The position numbers were made by a program, and so were the translations under genes. A stretch of DNA of 53,519 nucleotides from an uncultured Flavobacteriales bacterium (lineage in GTDB: Bacteria > Bacteroidota > Bacteroidia > Flavobacteriales > BACL11): the NCBI GenBank assembly GCA_905181585.1, contig CAJIYG010000006.1, positions 64,001 through 117,519 of the forward strand. The letters are read 5' to 3'. Under the pieces are notes generated by a model, which worked only from the letters and a program-made list of their open reading frames with translations, was not told where the DNA came from and did no database searches. This document shows, piece after piece, positions 15,930-27,202 of the stretch. Position 1 is the first letter of the stretch; the number at the start of each line of letters is the position of its first letter.

Positions 15930-18707
15930 TTATGAGCAAAGTTTTTGAAGTGGAGGCGTAAACTTCGTTAAATTTATTCCTTTAACTGATTTTGTATATT
16001 CTTTCATAGTTGGTGTTCTGCCTAAAATTGCTGAAAGAACAACCACAGGAGTAGAGGCAAGTAATGATTCACCTTTTTTTCTGTCTGAGTCTGCTACTAC
16101 TCTTCCTTTAAATAGTCTAGTCGATGTTGCCATTACAGTGTCTCCCTTTGCAGCTTTTTCCTGGTTTCCCATACAAAGGTTGCATCCAGGTCTTTCCAAA
16201 TACATCATATTTTCGTATTCAACTCTTGCAGAATTTTTAGGAGCTGAATCATTAAATTCAAATCCAGAATATTTCTGTAGAACATCCCAATCACCTTCTT
16301 CTTTTAACTCATCAATAATGTTATATGTAGGAGCGGCAACAATTAGGGGAGCGTTAAATTCAATTTTACCATGAATTTTTTCTAAGTTTCTCAGCATATG
16401 AGAAAGAATTTTTAAATCTCCTTTATGAACCATGCATGAGCCAACAAAGCCAAGATCAATTTTTTTATTACCTTCATAAAATGATAGAGGTCTAATTGTA
16501 TCATGAGTATATCTTTTTGAAACATCTTCATTATTTACATCTGGATCTGCTATCATAGGTTGAGAAATTATATCCAAATCAACTTCAAACTCTGCAAAAT
16601 ATTTTGCATTAGAGTCTGGCGTTAATGGGGGCTTTTTTCCAGAGTTAATTTCTAAGATTCGTTTATCTGCTTTGTCAATGAGTCCTTGTAAAACTTGATT
16701 TGCATTATCCATTCCCTTAGAAATCATTATATTGATTCTACTCTTTGCTACTTCTAATGATTTAATCAATGTTTCCCCTTCAGAGATACATATTGATGCT
16801 TTTGCTTTCATTTCTGCGGTCCAATCTGTAAAAGTAAAAGCTTTATCAGCAATTAATGTGCCAATGTGAACTTCAATTATTCTGCCTTGGAAAACATTTT
16901 CACCACCAAATTTTTCAAGCATTTGAGATTGAGTAGCATGTACAACATCACGAAAGTCCATTCCTTCAATCATATTTCCTTTAAAAGTAACTTTGACAGA
17001 TTCTGGAATTGGCATCGAAGCTTCTCCTGTAGCAAGTGCTAGTGCAACTGTTCCAGAGTCTGCACCAAATGCTACTCCTTTAGACATTCTAGTATGTGAG
17101 TCTCCACCTATAATTATTGCCCAATCATCAATTGTTAAATCATTCAAAACCTTATGAATCACATCAGTCATTGCATGATAATTTCCTTCAGGATCTCGTG
17201 CAGTGATTAATCCAAAGTCATTCATGAATGTCATAAGTTTAGGAATGTTTTCTTGAGCTTTATCATCCCAAACAGATGCTGTATGACATCCTGATTGATA
17301 TGCTCCATCTAAAATTGGAGAAATTATTGTTGCAGCCATTGACTCTAATTCCTGTGAAGTCATTAGCCCTGTTGTATCTTGAGAGCCTACAATATTTACT
17401 TTTACACGAACATCAGAACCCGCATGTAAAACTTTATTTGGATTTATTCCAACTGCATTTTTATTAAATATTTTTTCTACAGCTGTCAATCCTTGATTAA
17501 AATGTGAAATTTCTTTTGATGGGGCATAGACTATTGGCATCTTTTGCTTTAATATTTTTGCAGCAAAGCTTTGAAGTTTTTTTCCAAAAACAATAGCATA
17601 TGATCCTCCTGCTTTCATAAACTCCATTTTTTGTGGAGTAAATGCTGATGAAATATCAGAAAGTTCTTTCTTTCCTTTAAATAATTTTTTCTTTTTAGTA
17701 TTAATTGTTAATACTGTTCCAGTTTTAATCGAGTAGATTTCTTCTAAAACTGGGTCTCCTTCGCTATTAATAACTGTATTTCCCTTTTCATCTATTTTTT
17801 TTACCCAATTTTTAAGATCAAGACCAATTCCACCTGTTACACCCACAGTAGTTAAAAAGATTGGAGAAATACCATTTGTTCCCGCTACTACAGGAGCTAT
17901 ATTTATAAATGGTACATATGGGCTTGCTTTTCTTCCTATCCATAATGCTACATTATTAACTCCTGACATCCTAGATGACCCAACTCCCATAGTTCCTTTT
18001 TCAGCAATTAACATGACTGTTTTGTCAGGGTGTTGTTGTTTTATATTTAGTAATTCGTTTTGTTGAGTGACATTATGTTCGAACATACATTTTCCATGCA
18101 GTTCTCTATCAGATCTTGAATGTGCATCACCTCCAGGCGAAAGTAAATCTGTTGAAATATCTCCTACTCCTGCAACAAATGTTACTACTTTAACTTCTTC
18201 ATCTATTTCTGGAAGTTTTGTAAAAAATTCTGCATTTAGATAACTTTCTATTATTTCTTTTGCAATCAAATTTCCCATATTAAAAGCTGTTTCTAAACGC
18301 TTCATGTCGGCTTCATATAGAAAAACTTGTGACTTAAGTACTTTAGCAGCTTTTTGGGCTTTTTCAGAGTCTTTTGCCAACGCAATGTCTAATAAGACTT
18401 TAATTGACGGTCCACCCTTCATGTGTGATAATAACTCAAAAGCAAAATCAATTGAAATTTCTTTTAAATTAGTTTCACAAAGAATTATTTCTTTTAAAAA
18501 TTTTGCTTTAACTGAAGCTGCAGATGTTGTTCCAGGTGTTACATTATAAATAAAGAAATTAATAGATTCATCTCTGTATTTATTATTAAGATCTTTTATT
18601 TGTAAAATTATTTCACTTAATAATTCAGCCTCTTCAATAGGTTTTGGTTGTAGTTTAAGATCTTGTCGATCTTTTATTTCAATAATATAATCTTCATATT
18701 TTTTCAT
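15930..18707 (-). CDS. acnB: bifunctional aconitate hydratase 2 / 2-methylisocitrate dehydratase
   Basis: A 925-residue TCA-cycle enzyme interconverting citrate and isocitrate with a [4Fe-4S] cluster. It has the AcnB-specific N-terminal HEAT-like domain (about residues 1-170), the swivel domain with GDAHSRSDRELHGKC, and the three catalytic domains. Probable cluster ligands are Cys758 (GSCMVHKGDL), Cys842 and Cys845 (PGCNLCMGNQ). It is longer than the E. coli enzyme (865). The ATG at 18707 lies about 89 bases downstream of a TATATTTG box, an unusually long leader for this window. Monomeric isocitrate dehydrogenase, the next TCA enzyme, lies 6 kb away. Confidence 0.96.
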   Translation of the reverse strand: MKKYEDYIIEIKDRQDLKLQPKPIEEAELLSEIILQIKDLNNKYRDESINFFIYNVTPGTTSAASVKAKFLKEIILCETNLKEISIDFAFELLSHMKGGPSIKVLLDIALAKDSEKAQKAAKVLKSQVFLYEADMKRLETAFNMGNLIAKEIIESYLNAEFFTKLPEIDEEVKVVTFVAGVGDISTDLLSPGGDAHSRSDRELHGKCMFEHNVTQQNELLNIKQQHPDKTVMLIAEKGTMGVGSSRMSGVNNVALWIGRKASPYVPFINIAPVVAGTNGISPIFLTTVGVTGGIGLDLKNWVKKIDEKGNTVINSEGDPVLEEIYSIKTGTVLTINTKKKKLFKGKKELSDISSAFTPQKMEFMKAGGSYAIVFGKKLQSFAAKILKQKMPIVYAPSKEISHFNQGLTAVEKIFNKNAVGINPNKVLHAGSDVRVKVNIVGSQDTTGLMTSQELESMAATIISPILDGAYQSGCHTASVWDDKAQENIPKLMTFMNDFGLITARDPEGNYHAMTDVIHKVLNDLTIDDWAIIIGGDSHTRMSKGVAFGADSGTVALALATGEASMPIPESVKVTFKGNMIEGMDFRDVVHATQSQMLEKFGGENVFQGRIIEVHIGTLIADKAFTFTDWTAEMKAKASICISEGETLIKSLEVAKSRINIMISKGMDNANQVLQGLIDKADKRILEINSGKKPPLTPDSNAKYFAEFEVDLDIISQPMIADPDVNNEDVSKRYTHDTIRPLSFYEGNKKIDLGFVGSCMVHKGDLKILSHMLRNLEKIHGKIEFNAPLIVAAPTYNIIDELKEEGDWDVLQKYSGFEFNDSAPKNSARVEYENMMYLERPGCNLCMGNQEKAAKGDTVMATSTRLFKGRVVADSDRKKGESLLASTPVVVLSAILGRTPTMKEYTKSVKGINLTKFTPPLQKLCS

Positions 18708-18796
18708 AATTGAAGTTTTTTTTGAGTTAAAACTCTTTTCTAAAGAAGTGAAAAATTTAGAGCATTTTCATTTTAATTAAATAAAAATGTTCATTG

Positions 18797-18804
18797 CAAA
18801 TATA
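18797..18804 (-). promoter_or_regulatory. -7 box (TATATTTG) for acnB
   Basis: Minus-strand TATATTTG, 89 bases before the acnB ATG. The implied leader holds two tiny ATG frames (five and four codons) and weak dyads such as GAGT/ACTC at 18724-18735, none of which is convincing alone. Confidence 0.5.
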
Positions 18805-18867
18805 CGTTTTTTAATGATTTTTTATATTAAGTAAAGCTAGTCAACTACAATATAAAAAATACTCACA

Positions 18868-18899
18868 AAAAAAACCGAATAATAAAATTCGGTTTTTTT
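18868..18899 (-). terminator. intrinsic terminator after rpsF-rpsR-rplI
   Basis: AAAACCGAAT (18871-18880) pairs with ATTCGGTTTT (18887-18896) over a six-base loop, flanked by A and T runs on both sides so the stem extends to 13 bp. It follows the rplI stop at 18921 on the minus strand; the symmetric flanks would work in either direction. Confidence 0.85.
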
Positions 18900-18920
18900 A
18901 TAAATGTTTAAAATAATTAA

Positions 18921-19364
18921 TTATGCAGCAATTACGCTAAAAGGCACAGTAACTTTAACAGATCTATGAAGTCTCACTTCAGCTTCATATTTCCCAAGTT
19001 CTTTGATTGTAGTTAGTTTTACAAATCTTTTATCAATATCATGTCCAAGTTCTGCAAGAGCGTCTGTAAATTGATTTGAGGTAATAGAACCAAATAATTT
19101 TGTTCCCCCTTCTGCTACTTTAGCTTTAATTTTAATATCAAGAGTTGGAAGAGCCTCAACAGTTTTGTTTAATTCAGCAATTAATTTAGAATCTTTTTGT
19201 TCTTGTTGTCTTAAATTCTCATTAAGCACTTTCACAGCTGACTCAGTTGCTAATACAGCTTTTCCGCTCGGAATAAGAAAGTTTCTTCCATAACCATTCT
19301 TGACAGTTATAACTTCATTTTTAAAGCCTAGTTTTTCAATATTTTCTAATAAAATAATTTTCAT
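18921..19364 (-). CDS. rplI: 50S ribosomal protein bL9
   Basis: A 147-residue protein with the bL9 layout: the N-terminal RNA-binding domain MKIILLENIEKLGFKNEVI with VKNGYGRNFLIPSGKA, a long connecting helix (residues 45-75) and a C-terminal domain with GTKLFGSITSNQ. Third gene of the operon, seven bases after rpsR, followed by a strong terminator. Confidence 0.97.
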   Translation of the reverse strand: MKIILLENIEKLGFKNEVITVKNGYGRNFLIPSGKAVLATESAVKVLNENLRQQEQKDSKLIAELNKTVEALPTLDIKIKAKVAEGGTKLFGSITSNQFTDALAELGHDIDKRFVKLTTIKELGKYEAEVRLHRSVKVTVPFSVIAA

Positions 19365-19371
19365 TTTCTTT

Positions 19372-19641
19372 TTATTTTAAGTTATCTCCAACATAAGGAA
19401 GTAGTGCCAATTGTCTACATCTTTTGACAGCAACAGCTAGTCTTCTTTGAAATTTCATAGAGTTTCCTGTAATTCTCCGTGGAAGAATTTTACCTTGTTC
19501 GTTTAAGAATCTCATTAAAAAATCTGGATCTTTATAATCTATATATTTGATGCCCATTTTGGTGAAACGGCAGTATTTATTTCTTTTTCTTTTCTCAATA
19601 TCAACAGGAGAAAGATATCTGATTTCTGTATTGTTACTCAT
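19372..19641 (-). CDS. rpsR: 30S ribosomal protein bS18
   Basis: An 89-residue protein with the bS18 core: [40 protein letters not shown] and [20 protein letters not shown]. It binds bS6 and 16S rRNA in the platform of the small subunit. The gene starts two bases after the rpsF stop. The conserved order rpsF-rpsR-rplI is kept, without ssb between. Confidence 0.97.
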   Translation of the reverse strand: MSNNTEIRYLSPVDIEKRKRNKYCRFTKMGIKYIDYKDPDFLMRFLNEQGKILPRRITGNSMKFQRRLAVAVKRCRQLALLPYVGDNLK

Positions 19642-19643
19642 AA

Positions 19644-19991
19644 TTATTCGGCTTTTGAATTAGTACTTAACTTTTTCTTTCTTCTTTCAGCATACTCTAA
19701 TGCAAATTTGTCAAGACGAACAGTTTGCCATCTAATAACTCTTTCATCACGCTGAAATTCAACTTCAAAGTTGCCTATAATAGCTCCCTCTGCTTGAAAT
19801 TCAAGTAAGTAATAAAACCCAGTTTTCTTTTTCTGAATTGTATACTTAAGTTTCTTTAGTCCCCAATTTTCTTCATGGGTGATTTTTGCTTTCTTACCTT
19901 TTAGATAATCAACAAATTTTTTTACTGTTTCCCTTACCTGATCATCAGATAAGACGGGATTCATTATGAAAACAGTTTCGTAATTATTCAT
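19644..19991 (-). CDS. rpsF: 30S ribosomal protein bS6
   Basis: A 115-residue protein with the bS6 ferredoxin-like fold: [39 protein letters not shown] and [13 protein letters not shown]. First gene of the bS6-bS18-bL9 operon. Its leader is about 47 bases after the -7 box and contains an AAGGAAAGG purine stretch 25-33 bases before the ATG, too far to act as a normal ribosome-binding site. Confidence 0.96.
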   Translation of the reverse strand: MNNYETVFIMNPVLSDDQVRETVKKFVDYLKGKKAKITHEENWGLKKLKYTIQKKKTGFYYLLEFQAEGAIIGNFEVEFQRDERVIRWQTVRLDKFALEYAERRKKKLSTNSKAE

Positions 19992-20038
19992 TTGATTTTT
20001 TTTTCTTAATATTTATTTTCCTTTCCTTAATCGGGCGG

Positions 20039-20070
20039 CAAATTTAGAAAAACTAAAGTTAATTACCAAA
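20039..20070 (-). promoter_or_regulatory. full Bacteroidota promoter of rpsF operon
   Basis: Minus strand TTTG (20070-20067), a 20-base spacer and TAAATTTG (20046-20039), the complete -33/-7 consensus for the Bacteroidota primary sigma factor. It is one of the two best promoters in the window. Confidence 0.8.
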
Positions 20071-20101
20071 ATAAGATGTCCTTATTAATTTGTGCTAATT
20101 T

Positions 20102-20135
20102 TTTGTCTTTTAATTTAAGATAAATGTTAGTTTTG
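20102..20135 (+). promoter_or_regulatory. promoter of dnaX
   Basis: TAGTTTTG at 20128-20135 matches TAnnTTTG; TTTG at 20102-20105 lies 22 bases upstream, a slightly long spacer. Divergent from the rpsF promoter, 24 bases before the dnaX ATG. Confidence 0.5.
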
Positions 20136-20159
20136 TATTTATCTTTTTATGATGTAAAT

Positions 20160-21968
20160 ATGAGTAATTTTTTAGTGTCAGCAAGGAAATATAGGCCCCA
20201 AACTTTTGAAAGAGTTTTAGGACAAGATTCTATTACTTCAACGCTAAAAACCTCTATTAAAAATAATAAATTAGCACAATCTTTTTTGTTTTGTGGTCCT
20301 AGAGGAGTTGGAAAAACATCTTTAGCAAGAATTTTAGCCAAAACTATAAATTGTGATAATCTTACTGAAAATCAAGATTCATGTGATAAATGTATTTCTT
20401 GCACATCTTTTAATGAGAATAATTCTTTTAATATTCACGAGCTTGATGCAGCTTCAAATAATTCAGTTGATGATATTAGAAAATTAGTTGATCAAGTAAG
20501 ATTTGCTCCACAAGTAGGAGAATACAATATATACATTATTGATGAGGTTCATATGCTTTCAACTCAAGCTTTTAATGCTTTTTTAAAAACACTTGAAGAG
20601 CCTCCAAGTCATGCAAAATTTATTTTAGCTACTACAGAAAAGCATAAAATAATACCTACTATTTTATCTAGATGTCAGATTTTTGACTTTAAAAAATCTA
20701 CAATTAAAGATATCGTTGAAAATCTTAAATATGTCGCTTCTAAAGAGTCAATTGAATTTGAAGATGAATCCCTTGCATTAATTGCGGAAAAATCTGATGG
20801 AGCTTTAAGAGATTCTTTATCTCTTTTTGATAGATTAGTTACTTCAGCTGATGGAAAGCTTACTTATTCTGATGTAATAAAACATCTTAATATTTTAGAT
20901 TATGATTACTATTTTAAGGTATCAGATAATTTATTTAAAAATAACATAAGTCAATTATTTTTAATTTTTAACGAAATTTTAAACAACGGCTTCGATGGTC
21001 AACATTTTATTAATGGTCTTGCTTCTCATTTAAGAAATCTTTTAATATGTCAAGACAGTGTAACTATTGATCTTCTAGAAAAATCTGATGATTTAAAATC
21101 TAGATATTTAGAGCAAGCAGGTAAAACATCATCTTCATATTTAGTTAAAGCCTTAAAGCTTTGTAATGAATGTGATGTTCAGTACAACATAAGTAATAAC
21201 AAAAGACTCTTGGTTGAAATATGTTTAATGCAAATATCTTCAATTGGATACAGTGCTGAATTAAAAAAAAAATCTAAAAATTTCGTAGTTTCAAAAGTAT
21301 TTGATAAGCAAATACCTAACGATAATATCACGGGTGTTGACAAAGAAATAAAAATTCAAAAAGAAATATCTTTAGAAAAAAAATCTAAAATAGAAATTAA
21401 AGAATATTCTGTTAATGATGACATTGTTGATCATGTCACAGATGTCAAAGAAAAAATTCCAGTACCCTCTGAGCAAATTAACCCTAAGTCTATAAGTGTT
21501 GATTCTAATAAAAAAAGTAAAACTATCTCAATTTCTAATTTACTTTCAAAAAATAATGAGAAAAGAAAAGAAGATATAACTATTTCAAATGTTAATTTAA
21601 AAGAATTTAGTAAAGCAGATTTACTCTCCAATTGGAAAGAAATGATAAGTATTTTAAAAAAGAATGGAAAATCTAATTTAGCTATTACTCTGGGAATTTA
21701 TGATCCTATTCTTCTTGATAATTTTTTAATAGAGGTTCCATTAAGTAATTCCTCTCAAATTGAATTAGTTTTTCATGAGAAACAAAAGATATTACAAATA
21801 CTTAGAAGTAGGCTTGGTAATGATAAATTAGATTTAAAGACCGTAGTTGTTGAATCTGAGAAAAGAGACGTTGCCTATACTAACCAAGATAAATTTAATA
21901 AAATGTTGGAAAAAAATCCCAATCTTGAGGTTTTACGTGAAAAGTTAGGACTTGATCCAGAATATTAA
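20160..21968 (+). CDS. dnaX: DNA polymerase III subunit gamma/tau
   Basis: A 602-residue clamp-loader ATPase. Domain I holds the Walker A motif GPRGVGKTS (residues 46-54), a zinc-binding set of cysteines (NCDNLTENQDSCDKCISC), Walker B with DEVHMLS near 127 and the sensor/SRC motif ILSRCQIFDF. Domains II-III reach about residue 365; the lysine/serine-rich linker and tau-specific C-terminus follow. The first in-frame ATG at 20124 precedes the promoter box, so ATG 20160 (MSNFLVSARKYRPQTFE) is the start. An A10 run (21263-21272, codons 368-371) sits exactly at the domain III/linker boundary, and both other frames stop within a few codons, so a gamma-like short form is possible by slippage. Confidence 0.95.
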   Translation: MSNFLVSARKYRPQTFERVLGQDSITSTLKTSIKNNKLAQSFLFCGPRGVGKTSLARILAKTINCDNLTENQDSCDKCISCTSFNENNSFNIHELDAASNNSVDDIRKLVDQVRFAPQVGEYNIYIIDEVHMLSTQAFNAFLKTLEEPPSHAKFILATTEKHKIIPTILSRCQIFDFKKSTIKDIVENLKYVASKESIEFEDESLALIAEKSDGALRDSLSLFDRLVTSADGKLTYSDVIKHLNILDYDYYFKVSDNLFKNNISQLFLIFNEILNNGFDGQHFINGLASHLRNLLICQDSVTIDLLEKSDDLKSRYLEQAGKTSSSYLVKALKLCNECDVQYNISNNKRLLVEICLMQISSIGYSAELKKKSKNFVVSKVFDKQIPNDNITGVDKEIKIQKEISLEKKSKIEIKEYSVNDDIVDHVTDVKEKIPVPSEQINPKSISVDSNKKSKTISISNLLSKNNEKRKEDITISNVNLKEFSKADLLSNWKEMISILKKNGKSNLAITLGIYDPILLDNFLIEVPLSNSSQIELVFHEKQKILQILRSRLGNDKLDLKTVVVESEKRDVAYTNQDKFNKMLEKNPNLEVLREKLGLDPEY

Positions 21969-21977
21969 CCTAAATAT

Positions 21978-24935
21978 ATGAATATGAATAATAAAACAAT
22001 TATAACTGTTCTACTATTAATAGTAGTGGGAATACTTTTAACTACAAATGCAAAAAAACAAAAAAAAATGATTGAGAATAACTTTGAATATGTTGATAAT
22101 GATCCCTTAAGCGCTAGGGTTTACACTTTGGATAATGGATTAAAGGTTTACTTATCTTCATATGATGATGCCCCAAGAATTCAAACAAATATTGCTGTAA
22201 GGGCAGGAAGTAAAAATGATCCTTCTGATGCAACTGGATTAGCTCATTATTTAGAGCATATGCTTTTTAAGGGTACAGATAAGTATGGGTCGCTTGATTA
22301 TGAAAAAGAAAAGGTTTTACTTGATGAAATTGAAGAGCTTTATGAAGAATATAGAGAAGTTTCAATGGAAGATTTAGTAAATCGTGAAAGAATTTGGTCA
22401 TTAATAGATTCTACATCTGGCGAGGCAGCAAAGTTGTGTATTGCTAATGAATATGATAAAATGTTAAGTGGAATAGGAGCTAAAGGAACGAATGCATATA
22501 CTTCCAATGAAAGAACGGTATACATAAATGATATTCCTTCAAACCAAATAGAAAAATGGTTAAAAATCGAGTCAGAAAGATTTAGAATGCCTGTTTTTAG
22601 ATTATTTCACACAGAACTAGAAGCAGTATATGAAGAGAAAAATAGATCTTTAGATAATGATGGATCGAAAATGTTTGAAGCATTAATGTCTTCATTATTT
22701 CCGACACATCAATATGGAACACAAACTACTATTGGAACAATTGATCACTTAAAGAACCCTTCATTAAAAGAAATTAGAAAATATTTTAATAAATATTATG
22801 TGCCTAACAATATGGCATTATGTATGTCTGGAGATTTTGAATATGATGAAGTAATTAAGATGATTAATAAATATTTTGGAACTTTTGAACGTAAGGAAGA
22901 TCCAGCTTTTAAAGTTATAAAAGAAGAGCCAATTACCTCCCCAAAAATTACTGAGGTTTATGGTCCAGAGGCAGAACGTGTATATTTAGGTTTTAGATTT
23001 GATGGAGCTAGTTCTTCAGATGCAAATATGATTACAATGGTAGATATGCTTTTAAGTAATACTTCTGCTGGTCTTATAGACATAAATTTAAATCAAGCTC
23101 AAAAGCTTAGCGGTGGAGGCTGTTTTCCATATATTTTAAATGATTATTCTTTGCATGCTTTTTATGGCACTTCTCTTAATGATCAAAAGCTTGAAGATGT
23201 AAAAGACCTTTTACTTTCTCAAATTGATGAAATAAAAAACGGTAATTTTTCTGATTGGATTTTAGATGCTATCATCTCTGATCTTAAGTTAGACCAAATA
23301 AAAAAATATGAATCAAATAGTGGAAGAGCAGAAGAGTTTGTCGATGCTTTTATTTTAAATATGAGCTGGGAAAAGCATCAGAACGAGTTAAATGAGCTTT
23401 CTAAGATTAAAAGAGAGGATTTAATAAGTTTTGTAAATGAAAAATATAATGATAATTATGTGGTAATTTATAAGCGATTAGGAGATGACCCAAATGCTGT
23501 GAATGTTGTTAAACCAAAGATAACACCTGTTTCTGTAAATAGAGATGCAAAGTCTGAGTTTTTAAGCTCTACTCTTAATCTTATTTCTAGATCTATACTT
23601 TCTGAGGATGTAAAAATGATTGAGCCAAAATTTATTGACTTTTCTAAAGATTTAGAAATTGACAAGATTAATTCACTTCCTTTTTTATATAAAAAAAATA
23701 ATGAAAATGAGAGATTTCAAATTCGTTATATAATTGAAAAGGGAACCGATAGCGACAAAAAATTAAAATTAGCAGTTGACTATCTCAAATATTTAGGAAC
23801 AAAGAATTTATCTCCAAGTCAAAAATCTGAAGAGTTTTATAAACTTGGTTGTGATTTATCTGTGAATACTAATTCTAAAGAGACAAGAATTACTCTTACT
23901 GGTTTATCAAATAATTTTGATGAATCTGTTAATTTATTAGAAGATATTTTAGCTAATACTATTGCTGATGAAGAAGCTTTAATTAGTCTTAAGGCCTCGT
24001 ATAAAAAACAAAAGGAAGATGCTAAATTAAACAGACAAATTATTTTATTTAGTGCCATGAGTAGTTATGCTAAATATGGGAAAAATTCATCTTTTACTAA
24101 TACCTTAAATGATAATGAATTAGATAATATTACATCATCAGATCTTCTTAAGATTATACATAGCTTAACTAAATTTAATCACAAGGTTTTGTATTATGGC
24201 CCAGATAATATTTCTGATGTTAAGAAGTTAATGCTAGATATTCATAATACTAAAGAATTAGTTGAAATTATACAAAAAGATCTTAACGTAGAAAAAGAAA
24301 TGGATTCAAGTAAGGTTTATGTTATTGACTATGACATGAAGCAAGCTGAAGTCATAATGTTTGCAAAAGGTGAAAAACTAAATAATGATGAGTATTCTAT
24401 AATTAAGTTTCATAATGAGTATTTTGGAGGGGGTATGAGCTCAATTGTATTTCAAGATATGAGAGAATCAAAAGCATTAGCATATTCTGTTTACAGTACA
24501 TTTACAATGCCAAAAAAATCAAGCGATTCTCACTACGGATTTTCTTATGTAGGTACTCAAGCTGATAAGCTTGGCGAGGCAATTCAAGGGATGCAATCTC
24601 TACTGATGAAAATGCCTCAAGCAAATTCTAATATGGAAACTGCTCGTGAGGGGATATTACAGAAAATAAGAACTGAAAGAATAACAAAATCTAAGGTTTT
24701 AGACTATTATGAGACTTTTACAAAAATGGGTCTTGATTATGATAAAAGAATCGATTTGTTTAGTGATGTTGTTGATTTTACTATGGATGATCTGACCAAT
24801 TTTCATAATACTCATGTAAAAAATGATAATTATACATACATGGTTTTAGGAAGCTCTAAAGAAATTGATTTAAAATTACTTGAAGGATATGGAGAAGTTA
24901 TAATTTTAAAGCTTGAAGATATTTTTGGATATTAA
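21978..24935 (+). CDS. M16 family zinc peptidase, pitrilysin/insulinase-like
   Basis: A 985-residue two-halved peptidase. A membrane segment or uncleaved signal anchor (about residues 7-23) is followed by KKQKK, so the enzyme is probably exported and anchored or periplasmic. The N-terminal half has the inverted zinc motif His90-x-x-Glu93-His94 (HYLEHMLFKGT) and the likely third ligand in EAVYEE (near Glu219); an inserted helix of about 45 residues separates these. The second half (from about 560) is a non-catalytic M16 domain with YFGGGMSSIVFQDMRESKALAY. Physiological substrates are unknown. The start is ATG 21978 or 21984, nine bases after the dnaX stop, with no promoter box between. Confidence 0.9.
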   Translation: MNMNNKTIITVLLLIVVGILLTTNAKKQKKMIENNFEYVDNDPLSARVYTLDNGLKVYLSSYDDAPRIQTNIAVRAGSKNDPSDATGLAHYLEHMLFKGTDKYGSLDYEKEKVLLDEIEELYEEYREVSMEDLVNRERIWSLIDSTSGEAAKLCIANEYDKMLSGIGAKGTNAYTSNERTVYINDIPSNQIEKWLKIESERFRMPVFRLFHTELEAVYEEKNRSLDNDGSKMFEALMSSLFPTHQYGTQTTIGTIDHLKNPSLKEIRKYFNKYYVPNNMALCMSGDFEYDEVIKMINKYFGTFERKEDPAFKVIKEEPITSPKITEVYGPEAERVYLGFRFDGASSSDANMITMVDMLLSNTSAGLIDINLNQAQKLSGGGCFPYILNDYSLHAFYGTSLNDQKLEDVKDLLLSQIDEIKNGNFSDWILDAIISDLKLDQIKKYESNSGRAEEFVDAFILNMSWEKHQNELNELSKIKREDLISFVNEKYNDNYVVIYKRLGDDPNAVNVVKPKITPVSVNRDAKSEFLSSTLNLISRSILSEDVKMIEPKFIDFSKDLEIDKINSLPFLYKKNNENERFQIRYIIEKGTDSDKKLKLAVDYLKYLGTKNLSPSQKSEEFYKLGCDLSVNTNSKETRITLTGLSNNFDESVNLLEDILANTIADEEALISLKASYKKQKEDAKLNRQIILFSAMSSYAKYGKNSSFTNTLNDNELDNITSSDLLKIIHSLTKFNHKVLYYGPDNISDVKKLMLDIHNTKELVEIIQKDLNVEKEMDSSKVYVIDYDMKQAEVIMFAKGEKLNNDEYSIIKFHNEYFGGGMSSIVFQDMRESKALAYSVYSTFTMPKKSSDSHYGFSYVGTQADKLGEAIQGMQSLLMKMPQANSNMETAREGILQKIRTERITKSKVLDYYETFTKMGLDYDKRIDLFSDVVDFTMDDLTNFHNTHVKNDNYTYMVLGSSKEIDLKLLEGYGEVIILKLEDIFGY

Positions 24936-24958
24936 TTTTAAAGAAAAAATATAAATAA

Positions 24959-27190
<2,232 letters not shown>

Positions 27191-27202
27191 TTAAGTATAA
27201 TT

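Noticed and set aside
15431..18707. Type I restriction-modification locus
   Set aside because: Only the N-terminal nuclease-like domain is present; acnB follows, with no methylase or specificity subunit.
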